A stretch of 5,571 nt of DNA from a bacterium (GCA_003230795.1 QIGM01000457.1:1-5571); one strand, 5' to 3'. Counted from the stretch's first letter, positions 1 to 5,352 are shown. Notes: generated by a model from the letters alone, not told the origin. Numbers and translations: made by a program.

Positions 1-381
1 GATGACGAGCAATTTGCGGAAATTCTAGAGCGGGTTCTCGAGAGGCGTGGCTACAATGTGCGACGTTTTGCGGATGTTGAGTTTGCGTTCGAAGCGATAA
101 CTTTAGGAGAGATCACCCCCTCACTAATAGTCTCCGATGTGCATCTACCCTCAGCGAATGGAGGAGATTTCCTACGAATGCTGCGCGATAGTGGTAATCG
201 AACACCTCTGATTTTGCTTACCTCAGATGAAGACGAGTTGCTCGAAGCCGAGCTTGTATCTCGAGGTGCTGATGCGTTCTTGCGTAAACAAGAAGACGTA
301 AGAGTGTTGTTGGCGTGGTGTAAGAACTTGCTTATGAGAGATGATACATTTTTGGCTAGGGGTATAGTTGATGCAGCGTAG
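1..381 (+). CDS. Response regulator receiver (CheY-like) protein, 5' end outside window
   Basis: Partial gene: the frame is open from base 1 and the window begins at the acidic pair of a receiver (REC) domain (DDEQF, residues 1-5 of the visible part). The expected phospho-acceptor Asp is D46 in VSDVHLP (bases 136-138), the switch Thr is T74 in LILLTSD, and the conserved Lys is K96 in AFLRKQED. All the key positions of a working receiver are therefore present. After the last helix the protein ends at 'VDAA' with no DNA-binding or enzymatic domain, so it is either a single-domain CheY-like regulator or a protein whose other domains lie upstream. The hybrid kinase gene starts inside its last codons (11-bp overlap), so the two are co-translated and the kinase is the likely phosphodonor. 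An ATG or GTG inside the visible part, such as GTG at 58, is not the true start because it would delete the acidic pocket. Confidence 0.88.
   Translation, partial: DDEQFAEILERVLERRGYNVRRFADVEFAFEAITLGEITPSLIVSDVHLPSANGGDFLRMLRDSGNRTPLILLTSDEDELLEAELVSRGADAFLRKQEDVRVLLAWCKNLLMRDDTFLARGIVDAA
358..362 (+). promoter_or_regulatory. Ribosome binding site of the hybrid kinase
   Basis: AGGGG lies 8 nt before ATG 371 and inside the end of the receiver gene. This spacing supports ATG 371 over the in-frame TTG at 368. Confidence 0.55.
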
Positions 382-2209
382 TTTCGAATTGAATTTCCCT
401 CTACAGCCTAATACTGTTGCCTTGCTTGCGGCTGTCTGCGTGGCGATGTCAGCCCTTATTCTATGGTATCTTCTTGTTAGGGAACGCGCTGATAGTAGGC
501 GTCTTCGAGAGCATCTTAGTAGCTTTGCAAGGACAGGCCTCTGGCCTTCGCGCGTAGTGTTTAGAAGCTCGGGCGCGAACTCGCTTTGGCAAGCAATGCG
601 ACTGCTCGGCAATGTGCGTGATAGCTCTTCTGAATCGCACGATGCCTTTGACCAAGCACTTTTGCTAGGGCGCCAACTCGCCGAAGCATCAGACCTAGAG
701 TCATCTGTTGCTTCTACTTTGACACGTGTTCTTCTCGAACAGATGCAACCCGAGGGGAAAGCTGCCGCCGTGATGCTTCGAGATAGGGAGTCAGCGGAGC
801 TACGTATTACCCATGTTCAGGGATTACCGCTCTCGAGAATAGAAACTAGCCTACTCATGTGTTTCGATTCGATGGAGAGCTATGACCAAGAGTGGGGATA
901 CCGTTCAGCGTCGGATGGCTATAGCTTTGATTTCAAAACTTTTGGATTAGGCCTCTCTTTGTTTGTTCCTCTTCGAGAGCGTGGGGAGCTTTGTGGTGGT
1001 GTCTGGATTGGATTTCAGACCTCTGCGTCAGGCCTCACTGCTGATCGAATGTCCTTTATAAGAGCGATGGCGGATCATGCGGCAGCGTCGTTTTCCGCAG
1101 CAAAGAGGGCTGAGAGTCGCAGCGAGGAGAGTGAAAAAGAGCGTGACTTTCTCTTAGGCCTTTCGCACGACATTCGTTCTCCCGGTAATCGAGCACTCTA
1201 TGCGGTTCGTGATTTGCTTGAAACAGAAACAGATTCTCTTACTAAAATACATCGAGAGCGTCTCTCAGTAGTCGAACACTCGATTCGAGAGCAGCTAGAG
1301 CTTTTAGGCGATATGGTAAAACTTTCGTCTTTGAGAAACGGAATTCTCGATGCGAATCCTAGTGCTGTTTCGGTGTATCCCTTTCTTGCGAGTGCGCTTG
1401 CGAGCCATTCGGCGATCGCGGATTCGAAAGGTCTTGTTCTGCGGACCGTTTGTAATCCAAATGTTTTTGCGATGGTTGACCCAAAGCAGTTTAGACGAAT
1501 TCTATCCAATCTTTTGTCTAACGCGATTAAGTATACTGAGCATGGAGAGATTGAACTTTCATGCGAGGTTCAAGATTCAGTAGTGAAGATTAGTATATGC
1601 GACACTGGCCGTGGTGTTCCTAGTGCTCTTCGAAGTTCGCTTTTTGATCCTTTCTCTAGAGAAGAGAAGGACGGTTCTGGAATGGGTATCGGATTAGCTT
1701 TGACTAAATCTTTAGCCGAGCTAAATAAAGGCACACTGGAATATGCGCCTCGGCAAGATGGTGGGTCTCGCTTCACACTCTCTCTGCCTTATGCCGTACA
1801 TTCTGACTCCCTGCTTAGTAGTAAATTACTCCCAGAACAATATCCGATTCATTGTCTACTTATCATTGACGATGATATCGGAGCATGTCGTAGTTCTGCT
1901 CGAGTTCTGAGTACCTTGGCGAGGGTGACGCTTCCTGCGCATTCCGTAGCGGAAGCGCGGCAGATTCTTCATATCCATCGCCCAGATGTAGTGGTAAGTG
2001 ATTTTCATTTGCTCGATGGTACTCTTTTGGATGTAGAAGATGCTATTGAGGATGACGCACTTTTGATAGTGTTGAGCGGAGATTCCTCTGAGATATTGAA
2101 ACCTCGATTGCGTGGAAGAAGAAATACGGTCTTTTTTGAGAAGCCGGTTTCGGCTGATGAGCTTCGAGAAGTGATTGGTGGTGGTAAGAGATTTGCAAAG
2201 GTGGCCTAG
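371..2209 (+). CDS. Membrane-anchored hybrid histidine kinase (TM-GAF-HisKA-HATPase-REC)
   Basis: This is a 612-aa sensor kinase. A hydrophobic segment at residues 15-36 (ending LILWYLLV, followed by RERADSRR) anchors it in the inner membrane with almost nothing outside, so sensing is probably cytoplasmic or intramembrane. Residues about 100-246 look like a GAF domain (VPLRERGELCGGVWIG, then a helix rich in Ala). The HisKA H-box is LSHDIRSP with the phosphorylated His at H266. The ATPase domain shows the N-box NLLSNAIKY (N384), the G1 box DTGRGVP (D411) and the G2 box GSGMGIG (435-441). A C-terminal receiver has the acidic patch D500-D502, phospho-acceptor D544 (VVVSDFHLLDG), S569 and K591 (FFEKPVS). 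All catalytic positions appear intact. ATG 371 is preferred over TTG 368 because of its Shine-Dalgarno site. It overlaps the upstream receiver gene by 11 bp and stops 4 nt before the J-domain gene. No Hpt domain is encoded here, so any phosphorelay would need a partner elsewhere, or the kinase phosphorylates the upstream receiver directly. The signal sensed is unknown. Confidence 0.93.
   Translation: MQRSFELNFPLQPNTVALLAAVCVAMSALILWYLLVRERADSRRLREHLSSFARTGLWPSRVVFRSSGANSLWQAMRLLGNVRDSSSESHDAFDQALLLGRQLAEASDLESSVASTLTRVLLEQMQPEGKAAAVMLRDRESAELRITHVQGLPLSRIETSLLMCFDSMESYDQEWGYRSASDGYSFDFKTFGLGLSLFVPLRERGELCGGVWIGFQTSASGLTADRMSFIRAMADHAAASFSAAKRAESRSEESEKERDFLLGLSHDIRSPGNRALYAVRDLLETETDSLTKIHRERLSVVEHSIREQLELLGDMVKLSSLRNGILDANPSAVSVYPFLASALASHSAIADSKGLVLRTVCNPNVFAMVDPKQFRRILSNLLSNAIKYTEHGEIELSCEVQDSVVKISICDTGRGVPSALRSSLFDPFSREEKDGSGMGIGLALTKSLAELNKGTLEYAPRQDGGSRFTLSLPYAVHSDSLLSSKLLPEQYPIHCLLIIDDDIGACRSSARVLSTLARVTLPAHSVAEARQILHIHRPDVVVSDFHLLDGTLLDVEDAIEDDALLIVLSGDSSEILKPRLRGRRNTVFFEKPVSADELREVIGGGKRFAKVA
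2198..2204 (+). promoter_or_regulatory. Ribosome binding site of the J-domain protein
   Basis: AAGGTGG (one mismatch to AAGGAGG) lies inside the last codons of the kinase gene, 9 nt before ATG 2214. It favours ATG 2214 as the start over the four in-frame ATGs further down (2238, 2253, 2268, 2286), none of which has a comparable site. Confidence 0.5.
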
Positions 2210-2213
2210 GATA

Positions 2214-3470
2214 ATGCGTGCGTCGGGTAATTTACGTATGGGTAATTTACGCATGGGTAATTTACGCATGGGTAACTTGCTAGTAATGATCATAGTGGCG
2301 ATTTTCGCTTTCTTGCCATTGTGCGCACAGGCTGCGCCTTTTCTGGAGAAAGGGCAGGTTAGGATATCAGGGCTTACGCTAAATTGCCCTAGCTGTACGC
2401 GTTCTTACGCGGAGCATTGCGAAATGAAGGTGCAAGGCGAGCAAGTGATGCTTCCTTGTAGTGAAATGCTTTCGTTGCTTTTACGAGAGGAGAGTCGAAG
2501 CGAAAATGGCAGCCTTGTGCCAACCGCTGATGAACTTGTGGAGTTTCTACTCGTAGGCGAGCGAGACTATTTCCTTGCGAAGGATGCCTTTGATTTGCTT
2601 GAGAAACGAGATCTGGAAGGGGAAGTAATCCCAGCAGCAGCGTCTAGGCTTCTTGCGCAGTATCCGCGCCTCTTACAAGAGCTCGTATCAGAAGGTTGGG
2701 GAGCACGACCTGTACTAACGTCTTTATGGGACGGCGCGTCAGGTACGGGGAATCGGTATCTTAAAGCGTCCATAGTTAAGCGGCATCCCGAAATCAGTGG
2801 TGCGGAGTTTGTTGAGGAGCTGCTCAAGTCAGAGCCTGTTCGTATTCAGGAAGCCCTCTTGGATTCGGCCCAGTACTTAAGGATTGTTGGTGCAGACGAA
2901 GCTCAGTTTGTTGCTGGATTTGCCGAACGCGTTCAGCGCTGCGGCGGAGCGGGACAGTCTGAGTGCTTCGCTGATTTGCAAGACGAGGGCTTACGACTCG
3001 CTGGTGCGACTTTTCTCGCTCAAAGCGGGATCAGTGCTGAAGAAAACGCGATTCTAGACGGTTCCGCGCGGGCTCGGCTAGGTGCCTTAGATCCAGGAGC
3101 CGCAGAATATGTCGCTTTGCTACCTAGCTCTCGAACCGTGGCTAAGGCAACGGGACCAAGCACCTTGTTCTTACTAGTACTCTTTCCACTACTTCTGATT
3201 TCATATCTCTCGGTGCGCCAGAAGCGATTCGTTCCTGTGCGCGAAGCAGCCGTAGCTAAGGAGCCTATCTTATCACCTCGAGAAAGAGATGAGCTTAGAG
3301 AGCTGAGGCGTTACTTCGAGTTGAGCCCTCGGGCTTCAGCCGTCGATCTTGTAAAGCGATATCATTCGCTGGCACGAGAGCTTCATCCTGACACCAGCGA
3401 GGGAGATTCCCTAGAGTTTGTCTCGATGAATCAGCGCTACAAGCGGGCTCGCCAACTCCTCAGCCGCTAG
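2214..3470 (+). CDS. Signal-peptide, single-TM protein with C-terminal cytoplasmic J-domain
   Basis: This is a 418-aa protein of no named family that I recognise as a whole. Residues 1-40 read as a Sec signal peptide: an Arg-containing n-region made of repeated GNLRM, a hydrophobic core (LLVMIIVAIFAFLPL) and a likely signal peptidase I site AQA|AP. The mature N-terminus has four Cys: C58 and C61 (CPSC), C69 and C82. They could form disulfides or bind metal. The next ~230 residues look mostly helical. A TM segment covers about residues 318-334 and is followed by RQKR, which by the positive-inside rule places the C-terminus in the cytoplasm. Residues about 366-418 match a J-domain: YFELSPRA, the helix VKRYHSLARELHPD with HPD at 391-393, then FVSMNQRYKRARQLL. 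J-domains stimulate Hsp70/DnaK ATPase, so the protein may recruit DnaK to the membrane. The gene lies 4 nt after the kinase and is probably in its operon. ATG 2214 is chosen because it has a Shine-Dalgarno site; the open frame reaches back to 2175, but that start would lie inside the kinase. Confidence 0.85.
   Translation: MRASGNLRMGNLRMGNLRMGNLLVMIIVAIFAFLPLCAQAAPFLEKGQVRISGLTLNCPSCTRSYAEHCEMKVQGEQVMLPCSEMLSLLLREESRSENGSLVPTADELVEFLLVGERDYFLAKDAFDLLEKRDLEGEVIPAAASRLLAQYPRLLQELVSEGWGARPVLTSLWDGASGTGNRYLKASIVKRHPEISGAEFVEELLKSEPVRIQEALLDSAQYLRIVGADEAQFVAGFAERVQRCGGAGQSECFADLQDEGLRLAGATFLAQSGISAEENAILDGSARARLGALDPGAAEYVALLPSSRTVAKATGPSTLFLLVLFPLLLISYLSVRQKRFVPVREAAVAKEPILSPRERDELRELRRYFELSPRASAVDLVKRYHSLARELHPDTSEGDSLEFVSMNQRYKRARQLLSR
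2226..2280 (+). repeat. In-frame 15-bp tandem repeat, 3.6 copies
   Basis: The unit is GGTAATTTACGCATG, at 2226-2240 (one base differs: GTATG), 2241-2255 and 2256-2270. A partial fourth copy (GGTAACTTGC) ends at 2280. Each unit encodes Gly-Asn-Leu-Arg-Met. The array forms the n-region of the signal peptide of the J-domain protein, and each copy adds one Arg and one in-frame ATG. Because 15 is a multiple of 3, copy-number change would lengthen or shorten the n-region without breaking the gene. Confidence 0.95.
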
Positions 3471-3494
3471 TCATCGGTATTCTAAACGACTAGC
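3466..3494 (+). terminator. Possible weak terminator hairpin after the J-domain gene
   Basis: GCTAGTC (3466-3472) and GACTAGC (3488-3494) are perfect inverted arms with a 15-nt loop, followed by TTTGTCT. The left arm contains the stop codon. The loop is long and the T-run short, so this is a weak candidate, but its place between the operon end and the next promoter fits. Confidence 0.35.
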
Positions 3495-3520
3495 TTTGTC
3501 TCGTAGGTGTTCTTCTAATC

Positions 3521-3529
3521 TGGTATAAT
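3521..3529 (+). promoter_or_regulatory. Extended -10 promoter of the small protein/NTase module, probably leaderless
   Basis: TGGTATAAT gives an extended -10 (TGn plus the consensus TATAAT at 3524-3529). No good -35 is seen at 17 bp (TCGTAG at 3501-3506), which an extended -10 can tolerate. The next ATG is at 3536, exactly 6 nt after the -10 box, where transcription should begin. No Shine-Dalgarno sequence precedes that ATG. The mRNA is therefore probably leaderless. Confidence 0.7.
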
Positions 3530-3531
3530 CA

Positions 3532-3552
3532 ACGTATGACTAAAAAATACGT
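3532..3552. other. Inverted repeat over the start codon
   Basis: ACGTAT (3532-3537) and ATACGT (3547-3552) are perfect inverted arms with a 9-nt centre. They cover the expected transcription start and the ATG of the 64-aa gene. It could be an operator for autoregulation or a 5'-end hairpin. The arms are short, so chance is possible. Confidence 0.3.
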
Positions 3553-3730
3553 CAAAAAATTTGCTACGTTCGAAGAGGAGCAGCAGGCGGATGATGATTA
3601 CTACCGAAACCTGAGTCTCGACGGAAAGCTTCAGATACTAATAGGACTGATCGGTCATACGGATCCAAAAGATGGAATTGTCGAAAGACGTATTAGAATT
3701 TATCCAATTACTCAATCAGAAGAGGGTTAG
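3536..3730 (+). CDS. Small 64-aa partner protein of the downstream nucleotidyltransferase
   Basis: A short, charged protein. The N-terminal part (KKFATFEEEQQADDDYYRNLSLDGKLQILIGLIG) has the pattern 'FEEA.. AD..YYR.LSP.E.L.IL..LI' that I recall from small hypothetical genes standing just before DUF6036-type nucleotidyltransferases in many genomes; this is recall, not a search. No membrane segment or catalytic motif is visible, and its role may be antitoxin-like or structural. The ATG lies 6 nt after a TATAAT box and has no Shine-Dalgarno site, so leaderless translation is inferred. Its last 59 bp overlap the start of the NTase gene in another frame, so the two are probably translationally coupled. 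The overlap means its last residues (about 46-64) are constrained by the NTase and may be less conserved. Confidence 0.72.
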   Translation: MTKKYVKKFATFEEEQQADDDYYRNLSLDGKLQILIGLIGHTDPKDGIVERRIRIYPITQSEEG

Positions 3731-4127
3731 ATATTTAGTAATTGGCGGATGGGCTGTGAGCTTACATTCTAAGCCGCGTTTCACTAAAGATATCGATATT
3801 CTCATTCATCGCGTCCCGGAAAATGCGTTTCGAATGATGGAAGTTATTGAAGCGTTTGGGTTCTCCTCACTAGAAATTGCCGAAGAAGATTTTCTTAAAC
3901 CTGGATTCATTATTCAACTCGGGGTTGAACCCAACCGAATTGATATCATTACTGAGGTGGTTGGAGTCACATTTTCAGAGGCTTACCAAGATCGTGTTGA
4001 GGTCAGGCATCTTGGGACTCCTATTTCGTTAATTAGTAGAAAAGACCTGATTGCCAATAAGGAGGCCACCGGCCGAGATCAGGATCTTGTAGATGTAAAG
4101 GCACTGAGAAAATTGGAAGGTAAATAA
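3672..4127 (+). CDS. Stand-alone nucleotidyltransferase, DUF6036-like (toxin-antitoxin or defence type)
   Basis: A 151-aa protein of the polymerase-beta nucleotidyltransferase superfamily. Residues 23-45 carry the signature VIGGWAV then PRFTKDIDILI: the GG loop (G25-G26), the catalytic pair D40 and D42, and a likely third carboxylate at D91 in PNRIDIIT. The C-terminal motif KDLIANKEATGR..DLVDVKAL (124-145) is typical of this stand-alone group, which is distantly related to the AbiEii toxin NTases. The likely activity is transfer of a nucleoside monophosphate to an RNA or protein target, but the substrate cannot be read from sequence. The ATG at 3672 fits the usual family start, a few residues before FIQLLN. 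No strong Shine-Dalgarno site is seen, which fits coupling to the overlapping 64-aa gene. The length is normal for the family and the gene looks intact. Exact family name is from memory; the NTase fold call is firm. Confidence 0.87.
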   Translation: MELSKDVLEFIQLLNQKRVRYLVIGGWAVSLHSKPRFTKDIDILIHRVPENAFRMMEVIEAFGFSSLEIAEEDFLKPGFIIQLGVEPNRIDIITEVVGVTFSEAYQDRVEVRHLGTPISLISRKDLIANKEATGRDQDLVDVKALRKLEGK

Positions 4128-4152
4128 GCGTAGACTTTGATCGATATTATTC

Positions 4153-4236
4153 TGGGATGATCGCTACAGCCAACAGTATGGGAAGTTCCGTAATGAGGTT
4201 CGTGAAGCCTTCTTCAAATACCTTGACTGTGGAATT
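4153..4236 (+). pseudogene. Fragment of an IS91-type transposase N-terminus
   Basis: In + frame starting at 4153 the translation begins WDDRYSQQYGKFRNEV and continues REAFFKYLDCGI. This matches the pattern I know from the N-terminal region of IS91-like zinc-binding transposases, 'YDERY..QYG..R..V..V..KYLDCG', which normally continues into GFARVRC and a zinc ribbon. Here the match stops after LDCGI: the frame goes on LLLGEMLSRG and ends at 4267-4269. Upstream it is closed by TGA at 4138, so no start codon remains. The fragment lies between the two convergent NTase modules, and its last part (4214-4236) is also the antisense of the end of the HEPN gene. It is a dead relic that marks an old insertion or a recombination junction. 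Confidence 0.62.
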
Positions 4237-4579
4237 TTACTTCTTGGAGAAATGCTTTCACGAGGCTAAGGAATTTCTCGTCGCTCAGGCCCACGTAGTC
4301 GTGCACAGAAAGATTCCGAGCAGTTAAAAATTTATCCCACAGCTCTAGGTCTTCTATTAGGCCCAATTGCGCGGCGGCTTTTAGGGAATCGCGTGGACTG
4401 TATACCTCCATACCTGCGTTGTCGGCTTCGCGCTTGAATGACTTCCAGGTGTACTCAAAAGAAACCTCGTATGCCTTGGCAACGGCGGCAAAGTTCACTT
4501 TACTGCTTAGGTCGTTTTGTAGTTCTGCTAGTGATAATTTAAGAAGGGATAGAGCTTCGTCTAGTTTTTTGTTATTCAT
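4214..4579 (-). CDS. HEPN toxin-like protein, HI0074/HepT type (NTase substrate-binding family)
   Basis: A 121-aa all-helical protein. The middle and C-terminal parts match the HI0074 (NTase_sub_bind) pattern: FEYTWKSFKREADNAG (41-56), SPRDSLKAAAQLGLI (61-75), ELWDKFLTARN (79-89). The HEPN RNase motif is complete as RX4H, R88-N-L-S-V-H93, followed by D94-Y95. This makes the RX4HXY motif in which, in the Shewanella MntA/HepT system, MntA AMPylates the Tyr to silence the toxin. The likely role is an RNase-type toxin held off by the MNT protein encoded just upstream. Its ATG overlaps the MNT stop by 8 bp (ATGAATAA), without a good Shine-Dalgarno site, so it depends on translational coupling. The last ~8 residues (about FHSQGI) are read antisense to the IS91-like fragment, so the natural C-terminus may have been replaced. 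Confidence 0.88.
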   Translation of the reverse strand: MNNKKLDEALSLLKLSLAELQNDLSSKVNFAAVAKAYEVSFEYTWKSFKREADNAGMEVYSPRDSLKAAAQLGLIEDLELWDKFLTARNLSVHDYVGLSDEKFLSLVKAFLQEVKFHSQGI

Positions 4580-5150
4580 TCACTTGCAACCCAGCTTTGG
4601 TAAGTAGGTTGCGCCACTGTGACATACTTCCGCCTAGAAAAAGTAAATCTTCTCGTATCGACACAAGAAAATCGTCGTCTGCCTCTGAGAGGTTCGCAAG
4701 TTGTACCGTTGTCATCTTAGTCTGATTCCACCTATCGACCTTACTTAACATCGTCGAATACTCGCGAAACCGCAAACCAGAGTTGCAAAACACGCCTAAG
4801 TCATAATCCGATAGCGGTTTGTGTGTGCCTCGTGCTCTAGAACCGAAAAGGACCAATGCACAAGTAGGTTTGATTTGTAGAATCTCGTCGACTAAGCAGC
4901 TAATAGTCAGGCCAGGTATAGAACGTTTATCAGGCACACGCCGCAGCGCCTCTCCGGGGCTGAGGTCTAGGGCTAAGATAATTTTCTCTAGTGCTTCCGG
5001 TAGAGCTCGTTCTTCAGCAAAGTAACTCCCAACAGTGTTTCTGTGTAGGCCTAGAGAGGCTGCCAGCTGGGTTATAGAGGAATAGCCTCGGTCTGCCATG
5101 GCGGTTCGGAGGACGTCAGAGTCGACAATTATAGCAGAGTGATCTAGCAT
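4572..5150 (-). CDS. HTH-fused MNT-type nucleotidyltransferase, MntA-like antitoxin
   Basis: A 192-aa protein. Residues about 12-70 form an Xre-like helix-turn-helix (TQLAASLGLHRNTVGSYF at 27-44), expected to bind DNA and repress its own operon. Residues about 95-185 form a minimal nucleotidyltransferase with GSRARG at 103-108 and SDYDL at 114-118, i.e. the exact GSX10DXD motif of MntA antitoxins (G103, S104, D115, D117). The third carboxylate usual in the family (a 'vDlv' strand) seems replaced: the matching place reads TTVQLANL. The protein probably AMPylates and neutralises the HEPN protein whose gene follows with an 8-bp overlap. Start choice: the frame is open to 5192, but a perfect -35/-10 promoter lies at 5185-5157, inside that extension, so an earlier start would not be transcribed. 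ATG 5156 abuts the -10 box, also before the expected transcript start. ATG 5150, 6 nt after the box, gives a leaderless mRNA. Confidence 0.85.
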   Translation of the reverse strand: MLDHSAIIVDSDVLRTAMADRGYSSITQLAASLGLHRNTVGSYFAEERALPEALEKIILALDLSPGEALRRVPDKRSIPGLTISCLVDEILQIKPTCALVLFGSRARGTHKPLSDYDLGVFCNSGLRFREYSTMLSKVDRWNQTKMTTVQLANLSEADDDFLVSIREDLLFLGGSMSQWRNLLTKAGLQVNE

Positions 5151-5158
5151 ATGCATAT
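5149..5158. promoter_or_regulatory. Palindrome over -10 box and start codon, possible operator
   Basis: ATATGCATAT is a perfect 10-bp palindrome covering the end of the -10 box and part of ATG 5150. A second palindrome, GCATATGC (5147-5154), overlaps it. The encoded HTH protein could bind here and repress, but AT-rich palindromes of this size also arise by chance. Confidence 0.35.
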
Positions 5159-5185
5159 TATAGGTGTGCAATAGCCTGCTGTCAA
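5157..5185 (-). promoter_or_regulatory. Perfect consensus sigma70 promoter of the MNT-HEPN operon, leaderless
   Basis: On the - strand, TTGACA (5185-5180) is followed by a 17-bp spacer and TATAAT (5162-5157). All 12 consensus bases and the ideal spacing are present. Transcription should start near 5150, which is the A of the chosen ATG. A promoter this strong fits an operon that is kept low by autorepression through the HTH antitoxin. Confidence 0.9.
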
Positions 5186-5331
5186 TAGGCATCGATGCTT
5201 GGGTGAGGTGTTTTCACGGGCTTGCAGGCCTATCAGCAGCGGAGATTCGCTCTCAGTTACTTAAGGAGATCGCAGAGGAAGAACAAGCTCTTATGGGTCT
5301 GTTGCACAGTAGGCTTTTCACCAGATTGCTA

Positions 5332-5352
5332 AGTCGAGTAGGTCGACTACTC
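5332..5352. other. Two overlapping, mutually exclusive small hairpins
   Basis: AGTCGA (5332-5337) pairs with TCGACT (5343-5348) around the 5-nt loop GTAGG. Alternatively GAGTAG (5336-5341) pairs with CTACTC (5347-5352) around GTCGA. No T-run follows on the - strand, so it is a poor terminator for the gene ending at 5377. Function unknown. Confidence 0.3.

Noticed and set aside
2175..2213. Earlier starts of the J-domain gene inside the kinase gene
   Set aside because: They would add a charged stretch before the signal peptide and overlap the kinase; ATG 2214 has a better Shine-Dalgarno site and gives a normal signal peptide.
2226..2280. CRISPR array or phase-variable on/off switch
   Set aside because: The 15-bp units are directly adjacent without spacers, and 15 is a multiple of three, so copy change cannot shift the frame.
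1856..2293. - strand frame of 145 codons with repeated KLPMR
   Set aside because: It is the antisense of the kinase receiver domain and of the 15-bp repeat; no motif or ribosome binding site.
2316..2340. Lipoprotein signal (lipobox) in the J-domain protein, LPLC
   Set aside because: The residue before the Cys is Leu, not Gly, Ala or Ser, and a good signal peptidase I site AQA|AP follows directly.
5151..5192. Upstream extension of the MNT gene to ATG 5192
   Set aside because: The -35 and -10 boxes lie within it, so those codons would not be transcribed from the evident promoter; the residues they encode show no family similarity.
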